60,000 nucleotides of DNA from Apostichopus japonicus (taxonomy: Eukaryota; Echinodermata; Holothuroidea; Aspidochirotida; Stichopodidae): contig NC_092572.1 in assembly GCF_037975245.1 (NCBI RefSeq), positions 3,449,501 to 3,509,500 on the forward strand, in the 5' to 3' direction. Below the pieces are notes generated by a model that saw only the letters and a list, made by a program, of their open reading frames with translations, was not told the DNA's origin and made no database searches. How positions within the stretch are numbered: the stretch's first letter is position 1; each line of letters opens with the position of its first letter. The translations under genes were made by a program, and so were the position numbers. This document shows, piece after piece, positions 24,648 through 36,391 of the stretch.

Positions 24648-26651
24648 GTCCAGTCATGAAGGTCCATGTGCCTACCTAATGCAGTTAGGGGCAACATATA
24701 ATTTGTCTCACCCTTACCGTTTAAATCATGTACACGCTGAAAAGAGCCATATATGTCAAAGGTCAGGCTGGGCCACGGTGGAAAATTACAACACCGGGCC
24801 TCCATTTTTTCACTTTTCAATTTTTCCATTAGTTTGTTATCAATCTCCATGACTAAAATTTTATAACAGTTCTTTGTTGGACGATATTCATAGTTATGTC
24901 TTGATAGGGGTTCCCTGGGTAACGAGTTTGTTCCAAACAATCAAAGAAAACTTGATAGCGTAACCTCACAGGAACAACTAGGACTGAACAAGCCTCTTTG
25001 TAGCCATCCTCAGCCCTGCCAACCGGGCGGGCGGGGAAGGGGTGGGATGGGGGTCAAGGTGGCTACAGCCCTGGGGTACCTCAGAGTCCGACCTAACCGA
25101 TAATAAATATCTGTAATACAGATGAGGTGTCATATATCGAACAATGTAAATATTGAATTTTGCAATAAAAATGTCATAGAGATATATGTATGTGTAAGTT
25201 GCATATGGGTATCAGCACACTGAAAACTACTTCAAATGTCTGTTGGAAGTCAGTATAAATTACTCCCAGGTTTCAGCACATTGAAACTGTTTCAATTTTC
25301 TGTAATTGTAATTCTCACAATGTTGGTTACTGTATATTGAGGTTCAAACGGAAGAGTAAAAATAATTCTCAAAAGTGAATAAATTCTCCGAGGGTGGTCT
25401 CAGCAAAATAACTCTAAAAGGTTCGATATAATTGACTGGTTTGGGAATTTCTAGTAACAATTGGGGGGGGGGGGGAGGGGGGGTTGCTATCGAAATTGAT
25501 TATGTAAGCCCACAAGCAGTGACAATTGAATACGCGCACCAAATGATTGCGCGTCGAAATCATCAGACCATAAATGATGAAATTTCTCTATCACCCTTTT
25601 CGTTGTTTTAAACATTGAGTGTGGATGAAAATAAGCTACTTTATATCTTATAGGTGACAATTTCCTGCGGCAAAGCTAATATTTTTGCAAATTGTCTGAA
25701 ATTTGAGACCGGGCAATAGTCATAGGATCTCTCTGAAGTGATATTTTCACCGCTCTTCTGGACCGTAACTATTGGTTACCAACCAACGGACGGGCGCGCT
25801 GTAAGGACTATGTGTTATGACTGATAATGACAAATGTTCATTGGATGATCGTTTTACATATTTACCTATCCAGTACACTTGTCCATGTTTGAATTATGTA
25901 TGAATGACATGGCAAAAGTCTACATTTGTCGATTGTTATCTACAGTTTCACTTTCAATGACACTTCCGTCAGACTGATATCTATAAAAGGTCTTTCTCAA
26001 ATCACTTATCTTGAAGAAGTAAACAGGAACAATGAAACTGCACCGTATACATATATGCGTACCGTATGTACACACACGATCGCGCATACACAGCGAGTAT
26101 TAACATCGATATGGCAGTTTAATGAAGGTTTTCTACTTTCTTTTCTAATCTTGTAAATCAGAATACATTAAGCTACAGAATGGTTATTCCTTGCTACAGA
26201 CCTTTCTGCCTAATAATTCCCTCAATTCCACACGACATATTAAATTATTTGTCTGTAGGGCAGAGAGAGTGGTGAGCAAAACAATATTAACTGACGGAAG
26301 GCGGCATAAGAGGCCAACTTATTGTTACCCAGAAGAGTCTGGGTGACTTTGTGAGTGTGGGTATACAATAAATGTTGGCTGCGAGGAATTATCGTTAGAC
26401 GGACGCTAAGTCTAAAGACAGCACCTTACGCATTGTCGATCACATATATCGAGAGTGGGTGGTAAGGGATGGTGGGGTGAGTTGGGAACGGAGACGGGGG
26501 CAGGGAAATGTAGTGTCCAGTAAAAGCTATACTTTCCGTACAAATTCAATTGAAATTTATGTTTTGTATGATAGTATCGAAAACAAAAACCTGACACAGA
26601 GTACAGTAAAAATAACATCATATATATGACACTAAAAAACAGAGGTAGGTT

Positions 26652-26803
26652 ATAATAAGGCTATTGACAACAAAGAATACAAAAATGAAAAAAAAAATCA
26701 ATACAACAAAATAACATAATATGAAGGATACTAAAGAAGAGAAATATGTTTAATAAGGCCATTGACAATAAAGACAAAAAAAAAAAATCAATTCACCAAA
26801 ATG
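26652..26803. repeat. About 100-bp tandem duplication in the intron
   Basis: The words aataaggctattgacaacaa and aataaggccattgacaataa are spaced about 100 bp apart, each followed by an A-rich stretch ending in tcaat. Unit 2 has the same arrangement near 51176-51345, there extended by a short caatt repeat. Confidence 0.6.
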
Positions 26804-28357
26804 CGAGACAAGAAAGAGAGAGCACAAAAGTAAACATGAGAAGATAAATAAATATGAGGTAAGATGAAATAAGCAAGGGAGAGGCAGAGATGAAGGAAGA
26901 ATTTAGGCTCGGAAGAGAAAAGAAAGTACAACTGAACATAGGTAATAATCATTCTCAGTATATTGTAGTGACTATGACACACACTAACGTACATATATCT
27001 TCACACAGTGAATAAGTGACTCTCAAAGTGATTTTCTCAAAATAACGATCCATCTTTCTAGCGACAAAAGATGAGTTTCTTTCATCTATTGCATATGCAG
27101 CCGATTGAAACTAATCGTCAAATCTGTAGTTCCATTTATATACCTATATAAGTTTATTCTTTATTTATGATTAAACCAGGAAGTGTGGTTTTTTATTTTG
27201 CGAAGAAGTTTCGGTTTAAATCGATCATTCTAGTTTTATATTTCACATCCAATAGTTTTATGTGGCAATTATCGTGTCATCATATCTCGGTTTCACAGTC
27301 TGGCTCTTATCGGTTTATATTTAGTCTTTGTTATTTACGAAAGAATGTACTTTACTATAGTTCAGAAACTCAGTTTCAAGTTTCATGCATACAGAATGCA
27401 CAATGAAACTGACAAAAAAATATAGCTTGTAAATTACTGTCAAGAGTTTCCGCTTCTATTATATCTCTTGACTTCTCTTCTTACTGATATAACACCTCAT
27501 ATAGCCATTGCATAGAGTATTAGGCGGGTATTAGGATATTAAAACTACCTCGCAGACTATATAGAAAAATGAAAAGCATAGAACGCCAAATGCGCATTAA
27601 TGGCCTTTAATGCTAGATCGAAACGCGAGCGCGACATTATACAAACTTTGTGATATTTACTTTTAACACAAGAAAATTAAATTTGTCATCATGAATAACG
27701 ATGATCGTTAATTTCATTTTGGAGACAAAAACTGGGAGATATTTAGACTGAAAATGTTTGCTTCTCATTGGCAGAAGTTTATCTACAGTCACGTGTTTAA
27801 CAATGACATTCACATGTCATTTGAGCCATGTTCCCTGCCGGCCAAATAGTTTTCAAAACTACCCCCATAGCTCATACAGTTTGCATAGGTATAGCACTTT
27901 CACTTCAGTTGGTGTGTTTATGGTTAGAATCTCAGCATCCTATTCCGTTAATCAGGAAATGATTTGTAACTTTTATTCTACTTTAGGCTAACTATCATTC
28001 TTTCCTCGTAGCTTATACTTGACATCAAAATACAATGCATTACAGCCGAAAAGTAGCTGGTACAATGTCAACTAGAAACTTAATTTGCAGGTAGACAAGA
28101 GCCTCTTTGAACATGATACTTTGTCATCTAAGAGACGTTCAAGTCGAATCCATGTCTGTATGTCTCTGTACGTATATTGTAATTTAAATAACGTTACAGA
28201 ACCTGCTAAGTCTGGTCTATTAGCTCCTAATGCACTATGATATATATCCACGTTGAGAACTTGCCATTAATTTCTTGAGTGTCATAAATAATTCTTCTCT
28301 TCGAAAAGTCCCACAGAAATTGCTGACGTATCATTTTTAGCGACATGTGCATAGTCG

Positions 28358-28440
28358 AGGGGGCAAGGGATGGGCAAGGGAGAAGCAAGGGAGGGGCAAG
28401 GGAGGGGTAAGGGAGGGGTAAGGGAGGGGCGGGAAGGGAG
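28358..28440 (+). repeat. G-rich minisatellite with G-quadruplex potential (unit 1)
   Basis: Repeats of aagggagggg(c/t) give more than eight runs of three or four G separated by one to three bases on the sense strand of the receptor intron. It is conserved at 52966-53044 in unit 2. Confidence 0.85.
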
Positions 28441-28842
28441 CTATATAGCTTCCATCCCGAGGTGAAATAAGGGGTGAGAATAGCTCAAGTCCGGGTTCCC
28501 GCCCGTCGGAAATATTTAATACGTCCATGAATATTCCACGAATAGAATGTAGACTTCAAAAAGATGACCATTCAGATGAATTAATTGTACGTGTAGGTCT
28601 AGAATAATTTCTGTGCGCCCTTGCATACATGTACGGTGGCCAATGTGTGGAATAATCACTTTGTCGCCAGTGACAAGTAGGACACGCAATTGTATTTTAA
28701 GATTAGGGTTAGCTTTGCTGTAGGAACTAACCAAATTAGCCTTACCAGACTAACATGACGTGTATAGGCCAATAAATCCGCATTCGGGTAGGTGTTTAAT
28801 CAATCAAATAAAATTAATTAATGAAACAACGATTTGAAATGA

Positions 28843-28869
28843 ATATATATATATCTATATATATATATA

Positions 28870-28927
<58 letters not shown>
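28843..28927. repeat. AT microsatellite (unit 1)
   Basis: An (AT)n run with ctat interruptions. The orthologous tract in unit 2 is at 53449-53514. Confidence 0.95.
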
Positions 28928-28932
<5 letters not shown>

Positions 28933-29200
28933 GTCTACTTAATGTTCTTAAGTTTTACGAACACTTGTACTGAGAAAGGCTATATATATTTCACGATAGG
29001 GTGGTCAGCCTAACTCTTTTGAGGAGCAAATAGGCAATACATAGTTCCTTCACGGTATATCTTATTGACTCAATTACATTGGTATCCCTATAGCCGGAGG
29101 TGGTGCATTCTGGGAAGATATGAATGTTAAAATTAATTTTCGAATATGTTCGTGCAATCTATCTATGACATCGTTTCTCGTGCATGCAGTATGGATATCG

Positions 29201-30292
29201 CAGTGGCGGCGGGACCGGGGGGGCTTGGGGGGGCTCAGCCCCCCCAATGAAAAAGTTGAGGGGGCAAATGCATGATAAGCCCCCCCAATATTTACCAAGG
29301 CTCCGAAACGTGCATCTGCCCATTTTTCAATGCCCACTTGTCGATCTGTCCGATGCACACGTATACTATATAGGTGTAATAATTTTAGTAATTGCTGGGG
29401 GACCCTGGTCCCTCAGCCCGTCCCCTGGCTATAGACCACATTGTCACCCCAACCGCGTCTTCACGCCCCGTGAAAAGGGGAAGCAGTGAGTGTGAGTACC
29501 GGTAAGCGTAACACAACTTCGTCTTAGGCCAATGACTTGCCTCATTTCAGCCAGTTCTCCAACATCCCCTTACTTAGTGGCGGAGCGTCCATATATACAG
29601 TCAGGGGGCGGATCCCCCCCCCCCTGACGGACTCAAATGGACTGCTGGCGCCCTTTTCAGCATTTCACTACTTTTAACTTATTCGCGATTATTGACTATT
29701 TTATTGCGCTCTCATATACCTATTGACATTTGTCATATTATGTTGGTGTAATTTTCCGACAAAATGGCGACGACACCTATTTATTCTCCGTTTATCTGCA
29801 AATTAGCAAGGCCCGGAAAGGGTCATTTCCTGCAATCTAGGGAGTAACTTTACTCAAAAATTTTCTGTACGCTCCACGCCAACCTGTGGTGGCGCTCCGC
29901 TTAGATAGTGTCGAAAGCGCCCCTACAGACCATTCTTGCCCCCCCCTGACCAATACCCCTAGCTCCGCCACTGCCCTTATACTACCCTCAAAAACGTCTT
30001 TGCGAGTACACTACGAGTAATAGCTACTCTCTTAAAACACCATCGAATATACAAATTACAATGTTTTTACAGACTTTTACGTGCAATCTGAGAAATTGCA
30101 GGCTTGAGACCCATATTTTAGGGCTAGGTATTCGCAGCATAAAACACTCGGGAAGTGCCGTTTCCGGCCATCTGGGGGTTTGAAAAAACCCAAAATTTTC
30201 TTGTACGCTCCGCGCCAACCGATGGTGGCGCTCCGCTTAGATAGTCTCCACACATTAGCCCCCCCAATAATTTTTCCGTTCCGCCGCTCCTG
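29201..30292. mobile_element. 1,092-bp non-autonomous hAT-type element (unit 1 only)
   Basis: Starts CAGTGGCGGCGGGACCGG and ends CCGTTCCGCCGCTCCTG, an imperfect terminal inverted repeat with CAG/CTG ends. It is flanked by the perfect 8-bp duplication ggatatcg (29193-29200 and 30293-30300). Unit 2 has the empty site with one copy of ggatatcg (near 53790-53797), followed by tactttcaac. Eight-base target duplications with CAG ends are typical of the hAT superfamily. No transposase frame is present. It lies in the receptor A intron and contains a nested element at 29575-29973. Confidence 0.95.
29575..29973. mobile_element. 399-bp hAT-type element nested inside the 1.09-kb element
   Basis: Starts TAGTGGCGGAGCGTCC and ends GCTCCGCCACTG. 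The 8-bp duplication cccttact lies left at 29567-29574; the right copy reads ccctta with a 2-bp change. The copy in unit 2 keeps both duplications intact. Its right part shares the words acgctcc..cgccaac and gcgctccgcttagatagtgt with the host element, so the two belong to related families. Confidence 0.88.
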
Positions 30293-31147
30293 GGATATCG
30301 TACTTTCAACAGATAAAAGAATTCCATTTTGTCGGTTGCATTTTTATAAACAAAACCTCAAATGCATCCACACTTTGTCATGCTTTGTGATAGCCTGAGA
30401 ATTAGTTTCCTGTACATAATTTACCGGTAATATCAAATTGTGTAACAATATGTGATCTTTGAAATTGAAGTCAGTACAGTGTTGTAAACGCAACTTGCAA
30501 TATTACGGAACCAAGAAATAAATGTATAAAATATCCGCAAAACTTCCCACAAAACAACGCATAATTTAATACTGAAATTTGAGAGCCCTTCTTGTTTATT
30601 CTTTCATCCATTTTCCTATTTAGCTTTCAGACACAGAATAAAATAAGGCCAGAAGGTCCAAACGGAAAATAAACTTGTTCCTTAAAGGACTGGTGTTGAT
30701 AAAACTACGTGACTTTTGTAGTCCTAAAATTAACTTTCAACCGCTTATATTAAAAGAAGAAAAGGGCAAAAGAATAATCATTTGTGGGGTTTCGTGGTGA
30801 ATAAACTTGCATCGCATCTAAAATACCTTGCAGCATTTTGTCCTAATCCAGGGTCGAGTTTCATTTATCTGAATACCAAACTGGATTACGATAAGAAGAG
30901 ACTAGTGTCGTTGACATGGACAATATATCTTCTTGATTGACGCATGTTCGGCGTTGTTGATCACTTCAGAAACGATAATTTTGCCAGGGATGATAAATTT
31001 ACACTTTCTTATATCCTTGATAGAAGTGTCTCAATCAAGTATAACTCCTCTAGCTATGTTTCCGTGACTTTATAATAAAAAATGATATAGTGTGGATGGT
31101 CCTGTAGAACACTGACGATTTGAATTATGTTTTTTTTTTTCAAACAA

Positions 31148-31192
31148 GAGAGAGAAAGAGAGAGAGAGAGAGAGGTGGGGGTGGGGGGGGGG
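31148..31192 (+). repeat. GA microsatellite joined to poly-G tract
   Basis: A run of aga/gaga units passes into gtgggggtgggggggggg. The counterpart in unit 2 is near 54644-54684. Confidence 0.8.
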
Positions 31193-33752
31193 AGATTAAA
31201 TTAAAATTAAATTAAGGCTGGAGAAGATTTATGGGGACTTTTGAGTTTTGCTCTTGTTAAAGGAGAAATAAAACTCTTTCCACATTTATTATCTTGTGCA
31301 GAGGGAATTGTAGCATGTATGGGAGAGGTGGTGTGTGAGATTAGTGGAATGGGAAAGCGTGTTAAGAGGACGGGTGTAGAAGTTGGGGGGGGGGGGGTCA
31401 TATTGATTAACACAATTTTAAAGAAGAGAACTGCTCAGTGAGATTGTAAATGTCTGGAGGTAAATCGAGAGATAAAACCCCCAAATATATATATTTTTTG
31501 TAACAACTATAAAGGAAGAATAGAATTAGAAGGTGCTCATTGCTTTTAGTGGGATAGGGAGGGGGTATGGTGGGGGGGGGGGGGCTCTCCCGTCCATTCA
31601 CATTCAGCTCTATCAACCCCCACCATCTGCACTGCCATAAATTATACGTCTTTCAAATAATAATCTTGAATCATTTTCTGTTAGAAGTCATTTTCATATC
31701 AACAAGTAACTAAGTGCTAAGATGTGGTTTAAAACTTTGAAGGAAAAAAACAGAAGAAAAACAAATGCAGATATATCGTTAAGTCTCGTGTAGAATATTT
31801 TCGATTTGCTGGCAGGAATACATCAGTATACAGCATGGAGAAAATTTACGAGTCGATTTAGGGATTAATCCTGAGGATAAATGTCGCACTTTTTATTTAA
31901 ATAAATGATGATAAATGTCACATTTTTTGGTAAATAAATGATGAATACCAACAGGTTACGTACTACCTTGAAGCTGTCCAATTTATATGCTAACCATTCA
32001 TGCTGAGGGGAGGGGGGAGGGGAGTTTTAAGTGAGAATTTGTCAATATTCTGTCAACACTTCTACTCAGGAACTGATCATGTTTTTAACTACTTGAACAA
32101 CCTGATTTGCGAAAAAGATTATACATTTTTATTAAGCTCTCTTAACTTTAACTATAAAAGCTGCATGTTATCCTCCATGCTTGAGACGTCGGTATAATAT
32201 GAACGCTGCGGCACACGTTAATTGCTGCTATGGATTTCAGTGAGAAACTCATTAATTTTAACGTTATATCTAATAGTTACCAGCGTTAGTCATTTTGAAA
32301 TTCGCCATTTCCGCATTATTCGATTTTCTCTACATATCACTGTTCCTAGATAAGTATCCCGCCCACACCACCACCACAAAATAATAATAAAAATTAGGTA
32401 AACAAATAAAACATAAAAATGTCTCGAAGTCTCAATTTCATATGAAAATAACGGTTACCATCGAGTTAAGCAATTAGATAAAGACTAGTTTTAAACAGAA
32501 TAAAACAACTTAAAGTGATGGTATTACATTGGAATTTAGGAGTGGAAAGGACCGTCGAAAAGACCGTAGCCACACTAGGGGATTATTAGGGGCAGTTGTG
32601 CAACAAATCAGTCAGCCTTATATATAGCTATACAGAGGTTAAGTTTGAAAGTATTCAATTATTTAGCCGTTGAACAACAACACGTAAAAAGCTCTCACCT
32701 TATGTATTATACATTATATCTAAAGTTTCTAGACGGCTTATAATAGCTCACAACCTTCTCGCTGTAATAATATGTGCGTATTGTAATGTAACGTGATGTC
32801 AGGTAATATTATATGCCCACTGTAATGTAATGTAATATAATGTAATTATATGTGCGTAATGTAACGGTCATAGGTATGTAATAAAATTTGATGCGCGTTT
32901 GTACCTCGATTTTGCCATCGTTGCGACTATCCAAGCACCTTGACTGTACGGTTAGCTTTAATTAATTATTGATCAAAAATATGCAAGTTTTCTTTTGTTA
33001 CTTCCTCAATTTTAAAATGTAAACATTAAACATGTTATCCTTCCAGGTACGCTGTCTGCTTTTAGCTTTGATTAATAGATAAATTAATATTTATTCTATT
33101 TTTAAATTTTCCGCAAACGAATGGCAAGTTCTATATTTAGGGTTGTGGAACTTGTTGAAACTTGCAAGGCAATAAACAACCCTGGTAAAAACGATCATAC
33201 ACGAAAGGTTTCGTTTAATATTTTCATCAGACCGAGGGGTGGCAGGAAAGGTTTGAATCTGAATTTAGAAGGATGGGGGGGGGGGGGCGGTGTGAAGAGG
33301 CTGAAGGCAAGAATGTAGGTTTACGCAGGGAAGTTTGACAATGAATTGAGTGGCTAACCACAAAGCGATTCAAAAGGGAAATAAAAAAAAAAGGATAAAT
33401 CTTATAGTACACTTAATAAAAAGGTGTAAGTCCTGTTACCTTTGAATTTTAGTTAACAGAGAAAGGCACTCTCTTTTAGTGAGCAAGAATGTCCTTTAAT
33501 AATGTTAACAAAACTGTTAAACAAAGATTAAGTTTCCCTAAAAAAGAGGGAACTCCTTATGACAAGACAGGGGTTAGGGTTAACCCTTATGACAAGGGGT
33601 ACTCTTTATTGTACTGTAGTGTTTGGGTAATGCATCTTTTCACAACGTGTTTAGAATCAAAATGAAACAATGAATAATTAAATTCTCTTACTTTATTTGC
33701 TAAAGGACGTGCTTCGGTTGAATAAATTTGTATTTTGTTTTTGTCATTTCAG

Positions 33753-34203
33753 AGTACATTCGACATCATCAAATGGAAATAACGTTTCAAGCTCGATCCC
33801 CTCTGTCTCTGCTTCTGCTAAGAGGGCGACATTTGCATCTCAGCGATCAACGACAGCTAGCGGTCGTCGTGTAATGCGACGTCATCGGTCTATCAAGACT
33901 TACCTTTCAAAGAGGCAGATCGAAATCACGAAGAATCTTTTCTACGTTCTCTGTGCGTTCCTCATTTGCATAAGTCCCTACTTGTTCGTCTTATTATTGG
34001 ATGACAAACAAGGGGCGCAATTTGTACCTTATGCTGCCACCATTCTTATGTTCAACAGCTGTATCAACTGGGTGATTTACGCCACAAAACATCCTTACTT
34101 TAAAAACATTTTCAAAGCCATACTTCTGTGCAGATGGAAAACCATACCAGAACCCATTGACTCGGTACGTGAGGGTAGACTACTGTGTATGAAACGCCGC
34201 TGA
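33753..34203 (+). CDS. Receptor A, coding exon 2: loop 3, TM6, TM7 and tail
   Basis: Begins after a clean pyrimidine-tract acceptor and completes codon 246, then encodes residues 247-395 and TGA at 34201-34203. Residues 247-303 are a Ser/Thr-rich and basic third intracellular loop (RRVMRRHRS near 284-292), suited to kinase and G-protein contact. TM6 is about 304-328 with C318-I-S-P321, a variant of CWxP lacking the Trp. TM7 is about 337-356 with N347-S and N351-W-V-I-Y355, where Pro of NPxxY is Trp. Helix 8 (HPYFKNIFKAIL) and a short tail with C372 and C391 follow. Together with exon 1 this is a complete, uninterrupted receptor of normal length. Confidence 0.92.
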
Positions 34204-35027
34204 AGGGATGCACAGATGGTGAGAGAGGTGAAGAACGTCATATTTTGGAACGATATGATCATCCTACGGCGTTTGTGTGTACTTGTATATGGTGTGAGAA
34301 GTGGGAATATGCCATCAGTCATCTACTTCATATCATGACTGTGTATGACGACCTATTTATCCTTACCAAGGGTTGGACATATATCATGTGGACTTGTCAG
34401 ACGAAACTCTTAATACTGTAACTATGATCGTTATAGTGTAACGAAGTAGGCGAATGCAATGAAGAAGCATGATGCTTATGATGGTTAAGATGGATGTGAG
34501 ATATCTACAGAAAAGTCATTTATTTTAATAAGAATACAAAATCCTTCAAAATTACTGACGATCGTGTAGAAATAATGTATATTGTGTAAGGCATATTACG
34601 AATTAATGTTGGATAATGTTCTTGTAAGATTAGGCTTACAATGCTAAGCCTTCGGTAGATTCATACGAACTGATGCAGTATACACAAGAATTAAAGTTTG
34701 TTTCTCGATGCCATTTGTTTCGATTTTACAGCTGTTATAGAGATAACAATACTTCTAAATATGATACAGTCATATTACCACTTTGTAAATTAGTTCAAAT
34801 TCTGATACAAGGCATATACAAATATTATATTTATATTCTGCTTATTGCTCAGACATTCCTAATAACTGACGCATTTGGTGACGTCGACATTCCGCTATAT
34901 CAGGAAATGATTGTCAATTATGAACCTTAAACATTTTAGAAGATTATGACCTTTCTATGAAACAACCTTTGAATCTCAGATTAAACGTAATCGATAACTA
35001 CCGTTGGACCTTCTTTCCTCTAATAAA
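34204..35027 (+). other. Probable 3' UTR of receptor A
   Basis: Downstream of the stop there is no further homologous coding sequence. The first canonical AATAAA I see is at 35022-35027, conserved at 58473-58478 in unit 2. An ATTAAA variant occurs near 34691. The actual cleavage site cannot be determined. Confidence 0.4.
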
Positions 35028-36391
35028 GGTTCGTTCAATAGGCATTGATTCACCTGCAACTAACTCTGATGTATTTAATTCTGGAACGACGGTAGGCTGA
35101 AATTAATTTGACTTGACTGATTGGTGCACCGCTGTAGTTGAATGGTTGATACAAACAAAACTCTGTTGAACTATTCAAACAGGTATTGACAAATAACATT
35201 TCATGGCATGACTTAAAACATAAACAGTGTAAAGATGCCAAACATGTGTATCTTGACCAATGTTACCAGAAACTTACTAAGCTATGTCTCTTAGAAAACA
35301 TTTGCTCTCTTGACGGGAGGTCTGGGCGAGAGTCTAGGCCTGTGACGTTAAACTGGGAGGCCATGGGATGGTTGGTAGCCTTCCATCCGTTATGAGGCTC
35401 CCTTAGTGGAATAATTTGGCCATCCCTGAAATCCGGACAAGAAGAAGACGATTTGGATGCTTAATATTTTTGATCAATCTGCTATACTGACCTTGTATTC
35501 GTTTTCTTATATGTCTTAAAGTATGTCCAACAAACCATGTGGGAAAATCTATAAAAAAAATTGCTAAATCGGCGAGAGTCTTATAAGCATTTTTTTTTAG
35601 ACATTTCATCTAAGTCGAAGAAATTTCCCACAATTGGTCAATTACATCAATCCATGTCCCAAACATATCCCCATTTTCATACACTGTAAAGATGATTGAT
35701 TGTAACACTATTGAATTATCTTATAGAAGACTGAATATAAAAGTGAACTGAACCAATGTTATATTAGACTAAATCAACATATCATATTCCCTAATGCGGA
35801 CAGTGTATCCACGCATCTATCGAGGACGACTCTGCGTATACTGTATAGGTGTGACATTATAGTTTCGTATGTTCTGTGTTATACGCAAACCTCTCTGTAC
35901 ATTGTGATAGTAACTGTATCAATAATACTAAGCTTCTACGTATAACCGATTGTAAATCATTACAACTACTTTACATACAATCACGTCCATGTTTGAGTTC
36001 TATGTCACGTGTTAATTGTGTTATCTATCACATTGCCTCTCTCATTAAAACTCTCCTCTGTATATGTATGAGACAATTTTGGAAATAATCCAGAATATAA
36101 CAAGCGATACAGATGCGAGTATGCTCTGCTAGTTTAAATTTTGTCCACCGGGAATACAAAAAGTGTTATCTTTTCGCGTTTAACAATAGTCAAACTGTCT
36201 TAATTACTTCCGCTCTTGCTTTCCTGGGTTCATCTGACTACGGAAGTGTATCATAGGTCAAAAGCTATGATATCGGGGCTAGCCTATATCATTTCACTGA
36301 AACAGCGTGAAAGCTGCTTTCTTGACACTTTCGATTTTGGTACTTAAACACTTCAAAGTTCATTGTGCGTTGCACATTTACCTTTTGCATA
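35028..36391. other. Duplicated sequence downstream of receptor A
   Basis: No gene recognised. A block of about 240 bp (35181-35420) is almost unchanged between the copies. The empty site of the unit-2 LINE insertion lies at about 35868-35880 (atgttctgtgtta). Confidence 0.5.

Larger units (their letters stand above)
22594..33752 (+). other. Receptor A intron, 11.16 kb, phase 2
   Basis: GT donor (gtaagt) at 22594 and AG acceptor (tgtcatttcag) ending at 33752. The two bases GG from exon 1 plus A from exon 2 complete Gly246, and the frame continues through TM6 and TM7. The intron holds a TTAA-flanked MITE (23846-24207), a hAT-type element with a nested one (29201-30292), a G-rich array, an AT microsatellite, and GA and poly-G tracts. 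No additional exon is needed to complete the receptor, and none was recognised. Confidence 0.88.
16158..36391 (+). repeat. Segmental duplication, unit 1 (left breakpoint to last comparable base)
   Basis: The homology with unit 2 begins at aaattaagagtactttatg (16158 and 41803). It is colinear: 16158-17615 with 41803-43687, 18945-19224 with 43688-43978, and 20256-36391 with 44149-60000. Sequences left of 16158 and 41803 are unrelated. The right end of the duplicated unit cannot be seen because unit 2 leaves the window. Direct orientation and a spacing of about 25.6 kb between the two starts fit a tandem duplication. Divergence is a few percent by eye, with local indels. Confidence 0.95.

Noticed and set aside
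30124-30327. Frames sharing the peptide YLSGAPPSVGAERTRKF at three loci (also near 52-381 and 50076-50282)
   Set aside because: The shared peptide comes from the conserved non-coding right end of the hAT-type elements read on the minus strand. The frames start and stop at random points and are not conserved as frames.
33121-33318. 65-codon frame MASSIFRVVELVE..., also seen at 56568 in unit 2
   Set aside because: The frame differs after a poly-G run of unequal length in the two copies, so it is not maintained as a protein.
33565-33585. Telomere-like ggttagggttaaccc
   Set aside because: Only two ttaggg-type units in a short palindrome, inside the receptor intron; not a telomeric array.
35186-35395. 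69-codon frame with identical translation in both units
   Set aside because: It lacks an ATG start and reflects a nearly unchanged DNA block. There is no domain, and it could be gene conversion or UTR conservation.
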